Below are positions 1 through 5,814 of a stretch of DNA of 6,470 nt, piece after piece. Origin of the DNA: Lachnospiraceae bacterium (lineage in GTDB: Bacteria > Bacillota > Clostridia > Lachnospirales > Lachnospiraceae); assembly GCA_003489085.1 (NCBI GenBank), contig DNJM01000216.1:398-6867 (forward strand), written 5' to 3'. Under the pieces are notes generated by a model that searched no databases, had not been told where the DNA came from, and was given only the letters and a program-made list of their open reading frames with translations. The position numbers and the translations under genes were made by a program. The stretch's first letter is position 1. The number at the start of each line of letters is the position of its first letter.

Positions 1-253
1 AGAAATCAATGCAGCTATGAAAGCAGCAGCAAATGAATCTTACGGATATAATGAAGACGAAATCGTATCCAGCGATATCGTTGGTATGACATACGGTTCT
101 TTATTCGATGCAACTCAGACAATGGCTATGCCGTTAGACAACGGAACAACAGAAGTTCAGGTTGTATCATGGTATGATAACGAAAACTCTTACACAAGCC
201 AGATGGTTCGTACAATCAAATACTTTGGAAAAATCATCGCTGGAGAAATCTAA
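1..253 (+). CDS. gap: Glyceraldehyde-3-phosphate dehydrogenase, C-terminal end (partial, 5' end outside window)
   Basis: The open frame enters from the left edge (first full codon at 2) and ends with TAA at 251-253, giving 83 C-terminal residues of a protein usually about 335 long. The family signature is the stretch SWYDNENSYTSQMVRT, equivalent to the conserved WYDNEWGYS motif of the GAPDH catalytic domain, whose Asn and Tyr contact the NAD nicotinamide. It is preceded by a segment resembling the family's D-(I/Y)-xG--SLFDA-T region. GAPDH oxidises glyceraldehyde 3-phosphate to 1,3-bisphosphoglycerate in the cytoplasm, making the substrate of the next gene, pgk. The internal ATG at 17 is not a start, because the frame is open and homologous upstream of it. 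The W-G to N-S change inside the motif looks like a lineage variant rather than damage. Identification is secure; the N-terminal NAD domain and catalytic Cys are outside the window. Confidence 0.95.
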   Translation, partial: EINAAMKAAANESYGYNEDEIVSSDIVGMTYGSLFDATQTMAMPLDNGTTEVQVVSWYDNENSYTSQMVRTIKYFGKIIAGEI

Positions 254-300
254 GAGCCGATAGATCGTAATCGTATGACTCTGGTACAGAGACTCATGAG

Positions 301-333
301 GGGGTCCGGTCTGCAATGGACCGGATCCCTTTT
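301..333 (+). terminator. Strong intrinsic terminator hairpin between gap and pgk
   Basis: Left arm 301-312 pairs with right arm 318-329 over 12 base pairs without a bulge (two are G-U wobbles, at 304/326 and 312/318). It closes a 5-nt loop (GCAAT) and is followed at once by TTTT (330-333). This is a textbook Rho-independent terminator. A second, smaller stem lies just upstream at 275-297 (ATGA/TCAT plus CTCTG/CAGAG, 2-nt bulge). No convincing promoter was seen between the hairpin and pgk, whose SD begins only 12 bases later, so pgk and tpiA probably depend on readthrough. The hairpin may therefore set a higher dose of gap transcript than of pgk-tpiA. Confidence 0.85.
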
Positions 334-361
334 GTTGAAAATATAAAGGAGGCAGATTCCA

Positions 362-1567
362 ATGCTTAACAAAAAATCAGTAGATGATATTAATGTAAAA
401 GGTAAAAAAGTCCTCGTCAGATGTGACTTCAATGTACCGTTAAAGGAAGGAAAAATTACCGATGAAAACCGTCTGGTAGCGGCACTTCCGACAATTAAAA
501 AATTAATTGCAGATGGAGGCCGGGTCATCCTCTGTTCTCACCTTGGAAAACCGAAGGGAGAACCGAAACCGGAATTGTCTCTGGCACCGGTTGCAGCAAG
601 ACTGTCTGAACTTTTAGGACAGGAAGTGAAATTCGCAGCAGATCCGGAAGTAGTCGGCCCAAATGCAAAGGCAGCTGTAGAGGCAATGCAGGACGGCGAG
701 GTTATCCTGCTTGAGAATACCCGTTATCGCAAGGAAGAGACCAAGAACGGAGAGGAATTCAGTAAAGAGCTGGCTTCTTTATGTGAAGTATTTGTAAATG
801 ATGCATTCGGTACCGCTCATAGAGCACACTGCTCTAATGTAGGTGTAACAGAATATGTTGACACGGCAGTCGTTGGTTACTTAATGCAGAAAGAAATTGA
901 CTTCCTTGGAAATGCAGTAGAGAATCCGGTTCGTCCGTTCGTTGCAATCCTGGGCGGTGCAAAGGTAGCAGATAAGCTGAATGTAATTTCCAATCTGCTG
1001 GAGAAATGTGATACTCTGATCATTGGCGGCGGTATGGCTTACACCTTCCTGAAAGCAAAAGGATATGAAGTAGGAAATTCTTTACTGGATGAATCCAAGA
1101 TCGACTATTGCAAGGAAATGATGGAGAAAGCAGAATCCTTAGGAAAGAACCTGCTTCTGCCGGTAGATGCTACTGTTGCAGCAGGCTTCCCAAGTCCGAT
1201 TGATGCGGAAATCGAAGTAGAAAATGTTGCTGTAGATGCTATCCCGGCAGATAAGGAAGCACTGGATATCGGACCGAAAACAGCAGAATTATATGCAGAA
1301 GCAGTAAAATCTGCCAGGACCGTTGTATGGAATGGACCGATGGGCGTATTCGAAAACCCGATCCTTGCAAAAGGAACAATCGCAGTCGCAAAAGCGCTGG
1401 CAGAAACAGATGCTACAACCATCATCGGAGGCGGCGATTCTGCAGCAGCTGTAAATCAGCTTGGCTTCGGAGATAAGATGTCCCACATCTCCACCGGAGG
1501 CGGTGCATCTCTGGAATTCCTGGAAGGAAAAGAACTCCCGGGCGTAGCAGCAGCCAACAATAAATAG
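362..1567 (+). CDS. pgk: Phosphoglycerate kinase
   Basis: This complete 401-residue protein has the usual family length of about 395-400. It is the cytoplasmic enzyme transferring the acyl phosphate of 1,3-bisphosphoglycerate to ADP, the first ATP-forming step of glycolysis. Visible motifs in order: RCDFNVPL at 20-27 (Asp22 and Asn24 bind 3-phosphoglycerate), Arg37, SHLGKPKG at 59-66 (substrate loop His60), ENTRY at 118-122 with Arg121, the DAFGTAHR segment ending at Arg154, GGAK at 198-201 (nucleotide-site Lys201), WNGPMGVFE at 323-331 (Glu331, ADP ribose), GGGDS at 356-360 and the C-terminal STGGGASLEFLEG. The ATG at 362 is preceded by AAAGGAGG (345-352) with a 9-nt spacer. It lies between gap and tpiA, the common clostridial glycolytic order, and downstream of the 301-333 terminator. 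No damage is visible. Confidence 0.98.
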   Translation: MLNKKSVDDINVKGKKVLVRCDFNVPLKEGKITDENRLVAALPTIKKLIADGGRVILCSHLGKPKGEPKPELSLAPVAARLSELLGQEVKFAADPEVVGPNAKAAVEAMQDGEVILLENTRYRKEETKNGEEFSKELASLCEVFVNDAFGTAHRAHCSNVGVTEYVDTAVVGYLMQKEIDFLGNAVENPVRPFVAILGGAKVADKLNVISNLLEKCDTLIIGGGMAYTFLKAKGYEVGNSLLDESKIDYCKEMMEKAESLGKNLLLPVDATVAAGFPSPIDAEIEVENVAVDAIPADKEALDIGPKTAELYAEAVKSARTVVWNGPMGVFENPILAKGTIAVAKALAETDATTIIGGGDSAAAVNQLGFGDKMSHISTGGGASLEFLEGKELPGVAAANNK

Positions 1568-1590
1568 AAAGATTCACTGATCATTGAAAC

Positions 1591-1597
1591 AAGGAGG
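1591..1597 (+). promoter_or_regulatory. Ribosome binding site fixing the tpiA start
   Basis: AAGGAGG ends 7 nt before the ATG at 1605. An in-frame TTG at 1584 lies upstream of this SD and would add seven residues, part of them encoded by the SD itself, so the ATG at 1605 is preferred. Confidence 0.85.
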
Positions 1598-1604
1598 CCA
1601 TATC

Positions 1605-2354
1605 ATGGCAAGAAAAAAAATTATCGCTGGAAACTGGAAGATGAACATGACTCCAAGCGAAGCAGTAGAACTGGTAAATACACTGAAACCATTGGTAGCA
1701 ACAGAAGAGGCTGATGTTGTATTCTGCGTACCGGCAATCGATATCGTACCGGTTGCAGAAGCAGTAAAAGGCAGCAACATCCAGGTTGGCGCTGAGAATA
1801 TGTACTTTGAGGAAAAAGGTGCATATACAGGCGAAATTTCTCCGAATATGCTGGTAGATGCAGGTGTAAAATACGTTATTCTCGGACATTCTGAAAGAAG
1901 AGGCTACTTTGGAGAAACAGATGCAGACATCAATAAGAAAATGCACAAAGCATTTGAACACGGTCTGACACCGATTATGTGCTGCGGAGAATCTCTGGAG
2001 CAGAGAGAACAGGGTGTTACTATGGACTTTGTACGTCAGCAGGTAAAGATCGGATTTCAGGGACTGACCAGCGAACAGGCAAAAGAAGCTGTCATTGCTT
2101 ACGAGCCAATCTGGGCAATCGGAACCGGAAAAACGGCAACCAGCGAACAGGCACAGGAAGTCTGCAAGGGAATCCGTGAATGCATTGCGGAGGTCTATGA
2201 TGAAGCAACAGCTGAAGCAATCCGTATTCAGTACGGCGGATCTGTAAATGGCACAACCGCACCGGAGTTATTCGCTATGCCGGATATCGACGGCGGACTG
2301 GTGGGCGGAGCTGCTCTGAAACCAGATTTTGGAAAGATTGTAAATTGGAAATAA
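1605..2354 (+). CDS. tpiA: Triosephosphate isomerase
   Basis: This complete 249-residue TIM-barrel enzyme has the typical family length of about 250. It interconverts dihydroxyacetone phosphate and glyceraldehyde 3-phosphate in the cytoplasm. Key residues: Asn10 and Lys12 in AGNWKMN (substrate binding), ILGHSERR with catalytic His95 and Ser96, and AYEPIWAIGTGKTA with the catalytic base Glu167 and the closing loop 6. The phosphate-binding motifs YGGSVNG (210-216) and DGGLVGGAALK (229-239) follow. The start at 1605 gives the standard N-terminus MARKKIIAGNWKMN and has a good SD. The gene begins 37 nt after the pgk stop, so the two are very probably cotranscribed. It ends in two tandem in-frame TAA stops (2352-2357). 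No sequence abnormality was seen. Confidence 0.98.
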   Translation: MARKKIIAGNWKMNMTPSEAVELVNTLKPLVATEEADVVFCVPAIDIVPVAEAVKGSNIQVGAENMYFEEKGAYTGEISPNMLVDAGVKYVILGHSERRGYFGETDADINKKMHKAFEHGLTPIMCCGESLEQREQGVTMDFVRQQVKIGFQGLTSEQAKEAVIAYEPIWAIGTGKTATSEQAQEVCKGIRECIAEVYDEATAEAIRIQYGGSVNGTTAPELFAMPDIDGGLVGGAALKPDFGKIVNWK

Positions 2355-2479
2355 TAAGATGTTTTAAAAAATCTAACAGGTAAAAATGTAATATGCTCCC
2401 TTTTAGGCGGACAAGTGAAATCATAAAAACTTATCGTTTGGAAGGGAGCATAGTTACGTTGTAAGAGGATGTAAGAATT
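2355..2479. other. Intergenic region between tpiA and the GH38-like remnant
   Basis: Apart from the stem-loop at 2393-2451, this 125-bp stretch contains an A/T-rich patch around 2361-2390 with only a weak imperfect hairpin (2357-2374). It also has a 10-bp direct repetition of GTAAGA (2461-2466 and 2471-2476) overlapping a modest SD, AGAGGA, about 10 nt before the ATG at 2480. I see no convincing -35/-10 pair and no clear Rho-independent terminator for the glycolytic operon. Confidence 0.5.
2393..2451. repeat. Long palindromic stem-loop, candidate dispersed intergenic repeat or structured RNA
   Basis: Bases 2393-2410 can pair with 2434-2451 as an uninterrupted 18-bp stem. The outer ten pairs are perfect (ATGCTCCCTT with AAGGGAGCAT) and the inner eight include several G-U wobbles on the + strand RNA. 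The 23-nt apical region contains a further 4-bp stem (2413-2416 with 2429-2432). No U-tract follows on the + strand, so it is not a canonical terminator. The wobble pairs favour + strand RNA folding over a DNA palindrome. It lies 38 bp after the tpiA stop and 28 bp before the start of the decayed GH38-like gene. It could be a REP/MITE-like repeat unit, a processing or stability hairpin for the glycolytic mRNA, or a leader of the dead gene. I cannot name an established family. Confidence 0.6.
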
Positions 2480-3180
2480 ATGAAGAAAATTTTCGGATTA
2501 TTCAAAACCCATCTGGACATTGGTTTTACAGATATGGCGAAAAATGTAACGGAAAATTATATGAACCATTTTTTGCCGAATGCAATGAAGATTGCCAGAC
2601 AGATGCGTGGTGAAAAGGAACGCTTTATCTGGACAACAGGTTCGCTGGCATGGACTGCCATTTACCACACACACCGAATGCATGAATAAGGAGCTTTTTG
2701 AATACGGCGTAAGTCTTTCTCGGAAATTGGATGCACATTTTGGCATGAAAACGATCGCAGCAAAAATGACAGATGTACCGGGACATACGATTGCCATGGT
2801 TCCGATTTTGGCGGCAAATGGAATTCGGTTTCTGCATATCGGTGTCAATCCGGCATCTACAAAGCCGGACGTTCCGACCATGTTCTGGTGGCAGGCTGCA
2901 GGCGGAGAAAAGCTTCTGGTGATGTATAATAATGATTATGGTCAGTTAACAGAAATCGGTAACAGCGGTGCAGCGGTATACTTTGCACATACAGGAGACA
3001 ATTGTGGTCCACAGTCTGTAGAACAGATTCATAGGGACGGATCCACGGAAGATGAATCAGTTTCGGGGGCTGTTGCGGCTGCAGAATACAGAGAAGCTGT
3101 CTGTTCCGGACAAAGAGGCAATGAACCGTGAGCTCTTACTGGTTCCTGAGCATACCTGGGGATTGGACGAAAAAACCTGA
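2480..3180 (+). pseudogene. Decayed GH38-like (alpha-mannosidase superfamily, DUF5054-type) glycoside hydrolase gene with internal deletions
   Basis: Three homologous pieces survive in three different forward frames. Piece 1 (2480 to about 2644) carries the family N-terminus FKTHLDIGFTD, with the metal-binding HxD at residues 11 and 13, and stops being homologous at WTTGS. Piece 2 (about 2643-3032) reads WHGLPFTTHTE, then TDVPGHT (candidate nucleophile Asp) and FAHTGDNCGPQS. Piece 3 (about 3031-3177) reads IGTDPRKMNQFR, then LLLVPEHTWGLDEKT, and ends at TGA 3178-3180 followed by TAG. In intact relatives (family knowledge) some tens of residues lie between pieces 1 and 2, more between pieces 2 and 3, and a long C-terminal region follows EHTWG, all absent here. 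About 230 codons remain of a protein expected to be several hundred residues long. The clean motifs suggest recent loss by deletion rather than long mutational drift. The exact sub-family name is from memory and less certain than the GH38-like assignment. Confidence 0.85.
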
Positions 3181-3183
3181 TAG

Positions 3184-3630
3184 GTGAAGTACATAGAATG
3201 GTTCGTTTTATTTATTATAGCAGGTCTGGGAATTGCCGTAGCCAATCTGGTCGGCTTTCAGGTGGGATTTTTTGATTCACTTCCGGGCATCATCGTTTTA
3301 TTGGCTATTTCCATGCTGGCTGTTGTCTGTACGAAACTGATACCGCTGAAGCTGCCGATCGTAGCCTATTGTTCTTTGATCGGACTGCTGGCGGCCTGCC
3401 CGATATCTCCAATTCGGGAATTCGTGATTCAGTCTGTGGGACAGATCAATTTTACGGCACCGCTGACTATGGTCGGTGCTTTTGCCGGAATTTCAATCAG
3501 CGATAATATCAAAATGTTTGCAAAGCAGGGATGGAAAATGATTATCATCGGAATCTTTGTCATGACGGGAACCTTCCTTGGCTCAGCACTTATTGCACAG
3601 CTGATGCTGTCTCTGACGCATGCGATCTAA
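3184..3630 (+). CDS. Small polytopic membrane protein of unrecognised family
   Basis: This 148-residue protein has about five predicted membrane segments (roughly 5-24, 34-51, 58-74, 90-106, 118-140) with short loops. Charged stretches are KLIPLK (51-56) and a likely cytoplasmic SDNIKMFAKQGWK (106-118). A conserved-looking PISPI motif sits at 73-77 and a small-residue GTFLGSALIAQ helix near the end. I do not recognise the family with confidence; it looks like a transporter component or half-transporter. The first in-frame start after the two stops at 3178-3183 is GTG at 3184. There is no good SD there because the sequence just upstream belongs to the GH38-like remnant. A GTGA overlap (3184-3187) is what a gene translationally coupled to a lost upstream partner would leave. 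It ends 31 nt before the amidohydrolase and is probably in the same operon. Expression is doubtful unless readthrough or another start supplies it. Confidence 0.65.
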   Translation: MKYIEWFVLFIIAGLGIAVANLVGFQVGFFDSLPGIIVLLAISMLAVVCTKLIPLKLPIVAYCSLIGLLAACPISPIREFVIQSVGQINFTAPLTMVGAFAGISISDNIKMFAKQGWKMIIIGIFVMTGTFLGSALIAQLMLSLTHAI

Positions 3631-3661
3631 AGCAGTTTTATACTGAAAAGGAGAAGATAGA

Positions 3662-4957
3662 ATGCTGATTACAGATACAACAATCGTAAATGCGCAGTAC
3701 GTAATAGAGCAGCACAGGGATATCCGGATTCAGGATGGGAAGATTCAGGAGATAGCAGAGCATGGAAAATGTATGCAGACAGATACAGACACAGTAAATG
3801 GTCGGGATCTGCTCTTTATGCCGGGGCTGATCGATTCCCATATGCATACCGGCCAGCAGCTTCTGCGCGGCCAGGTACTGGATGAGCTGCCGATGATCTG
3901 GACCAGAATCATGCTGCCCTTTGAAAGTACATTGACGCCTGAGAAAATGCGCTTCAGTGCAGAGCTTGCCGCGTTGGAGATGATTCATGCCGGTACGGCA
4001 GGCTTTGTGGATGCGGGCAGTTATTATATGGAAGAGGCAGCGGAGGTGTACAGGCAGTCAGGCTTAAGAGGAGCCTTATCGTATTCTACGATGGATCAGA
4101 AGGGACTTCCGGAAAGCATAGCAGATACGGCAAAAGGTGCGCTGGAAAAAACAGATGCCCTGTATGATGGTTTTCATCGGCAGGGCAATCTGAAGGTATA
4201 TTATTCTCTGCGTGCTCTGATGTCCTGTTCTGTGGAACTGATGGAAGGAGCTGCGGCAAGAGCGCAGGAAAGGGATACCATGCTTCAGGCGCATATGAAT
4301 GAATATGCAGGGGAAGTCAATTTTGCCTTGGAACGGTACGGGATGCGTCCCTATGAGTTCCTGGCAAATAGAGGGATTCTGAGCAGTCAGTTTCTGGGAG
4401 CACACAGTCTGATGCTTTCAGAGAAGGAAACAGAGCTGCTGCAGGAGTATGAAGTGAAGATCTGTCACTGTCCGTTCAGCAATTGCGCTAAGGCAGTTCC
4501 GAATACGCCGGCTTATTTGAACCGTGGAATTTCTGTCGGCCTGGGAACAGACGGAACAGCGCATGGAGGAATGAGTCTATGGAACGAGATGAAGATTTTC
4601 CGTTCTGTAATGAACGTCCGTTATGGCGCACCGGCTGCAGAGCCACGTATTATGCCCGCTGAGACGATTCTGCAGATGGTTCTGGAAGGTGGAGCAGCAG
4701 CATTGAATGAAGCAGGAAGCATTGGTAAACTGGAAACGGGTTATCGGGCGGATCTGATTGGAATTTCTCTGAACCAGCCGCATTTACTTCCGAGCAGAAA
4801 TCTGATCCATACTTTAGTAGAGAGCGTCAACGCAAATGATGTAACACATATGATGGTGGACGGGAAATGGATTATGAAGAATCGGGAGATCCTGACTCTG
4901 GATGAAGAACGGATTTTATATCAGGCACGGAATTGGATGCGGAAGGGGGAAGAATAA
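3662..4957 (+). CDS. Metal-dependent amidohydrolase/deaminase (cytosine deaminase-like, ATZ/TRZ group)
   Basis: A complete 431-residue amidohydrolase-superfamily protein, probably a cytoplasmic hydrolase or deaminase of a small heterocyclic or amine-bearing compound. The N-terminal beta-sandwich strands lead into PGLIDSHMHTG (54-63) with metal ligands His60 and His62. Then come QAHMNE (209-214; metal His211 and proton-relay Glu214), GAHSLMLSE (246-254; His248), CHCPFSN (268-274; His269) and GLGTDGTAHGG (293-303; metal Asp297). The C-terminal sandwich returns with GSIGKLETGYRADLIGI. This HxH/H/H/D order with E three residues after the third His matches the MTA/SAH deaminase, guanine deaminase and TrzN/SsnA relatives. 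The region after LRG (135-137) does not resemble the RGLVD-type substrate segment I recall from SAH/MTA deaminases, so that substrate is not assumed. The ATG has the SD AAAGGAG (3647-3653) with an 8-nt spacer. The next gene starts one base after its stop. Confidence 0.92.
   Translation: MLITDTTIVNAQYVIEQHRDIRIQDGKIQEIAEHGKCMQTDTDTVNGRDLLFMPGLIDSHMHTGQQLLRGQVLDELPMIWTRIMLPFESTLTPEKMRFSAELAALEMIHAGTAGFVDAGSYYMEEAAEVYRQSGLRGALSYSTMDQKGLPESIADTAKGALEKTDALYDGFHRQGNLKVYYSLRALMSCSVELMEGAAARAQERDTMLQAHMNEYAGEVNFALERYGMRPYEFLANRGILSSQFLGAHSLMLSEKETELLQEYEVKICHCPFSNCAKAVPNTPAYLNRGISVGLGTDGTAHGGMSLWNEMKIFRSVMNVRYGAPAAEPRIMPAETILQMVLEGGAAALNEAGSIGKLETGYRADLIGISLNQPHLLPSRNLIHTLVESVNANDVTHMMVDGKWIMKNREILTLDEERILYQARNWMRKGEE
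4942..4950 (+). promoter_or_regulatory. Ribosome binding site for the TSUP transporter, inside the amidohydrolase 3' end
   Basis: GAAGGGGGA lies within the last codons of the amidohydrolase gene, 8 nt before the ATG at 4959. It supports that start over an in-frame ATG at 4902, which would add 19 hydrophilic residues encoded wholly within the preceding gene. The arrangement implies translational coupling. Confidence 0.7.
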
Positions 4958-4958
4958 G

Positions 4959-5708
4959 ATGCTGGAGCTGGTGATCATTGCGGCGGCGAATGCTCTGATC
5001 GGCGGGATGATCGGTATGACCGGGATTGCAGGATTCCTGCTTCCCCTTCTTTATGCAGGCTACCTGGGGATGCATGTTACAGAAGCGCTGGCACTCAGCT
5101 TCCTGGCCTTTCTAATTTCCGGGATTATTGGTGCATGGAATTATTGGAAGGAAGGGCATTTGGATGTCCGGTTCGGATGGCAGATAGGAGCAGGCAGCTT
5201 TGTCGGTGCAATTGTAGGTGTACTGCTGAATTCCCTGATTCCGGAGACGACTGTCAGACAGATCCTGTATCTGGTTGTGTTATTGTCCGGCATTTCCATT
5301 TTGCTGCGAAAAGAGCCGAAGGAGGAACAGAAGAAAAATATTCTGGAGGGAAGGCCAGGGATGATTCTGTTGTTGGGCGCTGTGACAGGCGCGGTATGTT
5401 CCTTGTCGGGAGCAGGCGGACCGATTCTGGTTATGCCGCTTCTGGTTGTATGTGGGATGGAGGTGCGGACTGCAGTTGGTGTAGCACTTTTCGATTCTAT
5501 CTTTATTGCGATACCGGCAGGAGCAGGCTATTTTCTACAGACAGATATGTGGACGCTGCTTCCGATGATGGGAACAGCAGGAATATTTCATGCGCTGGGA
5601 GTGCAGATCGGAAGCAAGAATGCCGGCAGGATTCCACAGCAGCTTCTGAAAAAGGGAGTTGCGGTTGGATCTATTTTAATTGCCATATGGAAGTTGAATA
5701 TCTTTTAG
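4959..5708 (+). CDS. TSUP-family (TauE/SafE) membrane transporter
   Basis: A complete 249-residue, highly hydrophobic protein with about eight membrane segments in two related halves, the usual size and plan of the TauE/SafE (TSUP) family. The N-terminal half opens with NALIGGMIGMTGIAGFLLPLL (11-31) and continues through TEALALSFLAFLISGIIGAWNYWKEGHLD, a pattern typical of the family's first repeat. A charged cytoplasmic linker (RKEPKEEQKKNILEGRPG, 117-134) separates the halves. The second repeat opens with GAVTGAVCSLSGAGGPILVMPLL (140-162), the counterpart G-x-SG-xGG-P motif, followed by TAVGVALFDSIFIAIPAGAGYF. Family members move sulfite, sulfonates, or small organic acids across the cytoplasmic membrane; direction and substrate cannot be inferred here. 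Starting one base after the amidohydrolase stop, it is almost surely cotranscribed and may import that enzyme's substrate or export its product. Confidence 0.88.
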   Translation: MLELVIIAAANALIGGMIGMTGIAGFLLPLLYAGYLGMHVTEALALSFLAFLISGIIGAWNYWKEGHLDVRFGWQIGAGSFVGAIVGVLLNSLIPETTVRQILYLVVLLSGISILLRKEPKEEQKKNILEGRPGMILLLGAVTGAVCSLSGAGGPILVMPLLVVCGMEVRTAVGVALFDSIFIAIPAGAGYFLQTDMWTLLPMMGTAGIFHALGVQIGSKNAGRIPQQLLKKGVAVGSILIAIWKLNIF

Positions 5709-5759
5709 GCACCGTGCACCGATGCCGGCAGAAAAAGAGGTAAAAGGAGCAGAAAACTA

Positions 5760-5788
5760 TTGACAGATCCGGGAAAATAGTTTAACGT
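5760..5788 (+). promoter_or_regulatory. Candidate sigma-A promoter of the LacI-family gene
   Basis: A perfect -35 TTGACA (5760-5765) is followed after 17 nt by TAACGT (5783-5788), which keeps the TA at positions 1-2 and the final T of the TATAAT consensus. Transcription would start roughly at 5795, leaving a very short leader before the SD at 5798. The weak -10 is compensated by the perfect -35 and spacing. This is prediction from sequence only. Confidence 0.5.
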
Positions 5789-5793
5789 AAAAC
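5780..5793. promoter_or_regulatory. Candidate LacI-family operator (autoregulation)
   Basis: GTTTAACGTAAAAC is an even-length palindrome centred on CG (5786-5787). The outer GTTT/AAAC and central ACGT match, with one mismatched pair between them. LacI/CcpA-family operators are characteristically even, pseudo-palindromic and CG-centred. It overlaps the predicted -10 directly upstream of a LacI-family gene, the usual position for autorepression. No second copy with the same arms was noticed upstream of 3184 or 3662. Confidence 0.45.
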
Positions 5794-5797
5794 CAAC

Positions 5798-5802
5798 GGA
5801 GG
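5798..5802 (+). promoter_or_regulatory. Ribosome binding site of the LacI-family gene
   Basis: GGAGG lies 12 nt before the ATG at 5815. The spacing is longer than usual, but no better start codon is nearer and the protein N-terminus MATIKDIAKAAGVS is exactly that of the family. Confidence 0.7.
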
Positions 5803-5814
5803 AATCAACCATTT

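Noticed and set aside
264..275. Tandem ATCGTA hexamer repeat in the gap-pgk spacer
   Set aside because: Two copies of six bases are expected by chance and no function is suggested.
1584..1604. Upstream TTG start extending tpiA by seven residues
   Set aside because: The strong SD AAGGAGG lies downstream of the TTG and 7 nt before ATG 1605, and the N-terminus MARKKIIAGNWKMN matches the family.
2393..2451. Stem-loop as the Rho-independent terminator of gap-pgk-tpiA
   Set aside because: The right arm is followed by AGTTACGTTG, not a U-run, and the loop is large; transcription stop here is not supported by sequence.
2592..3131. 179-aa open frame as an intact small gene
   Set aside because: Only its middle part is homologous to the GH38-like family; its first and last residues are out-of-frame translation of the flanking remnant pieces.
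4902..4958. Longer N-terminus of the TSUP transporter from ATG 4902
   Set aside because: It adds 19 charged residues atypical of the family and encoded inside the amidohydrolase; ATG 4959 has an SD and starts directly in the first membrane helix.
5708..5726. Hairpin after the TSUP stop as operon terminator
   Set aside because: Only a 4-bp stem can form and no U-tract follows; readthrough into the regulator gene is equally likely.
5135..5743. 202-aa + strand open frame overlapping the TSUP gene
   Set aside because: Out-of-frame Cys/Arg-rich translation with no family resemblance, inside a well-supported transporter gene.
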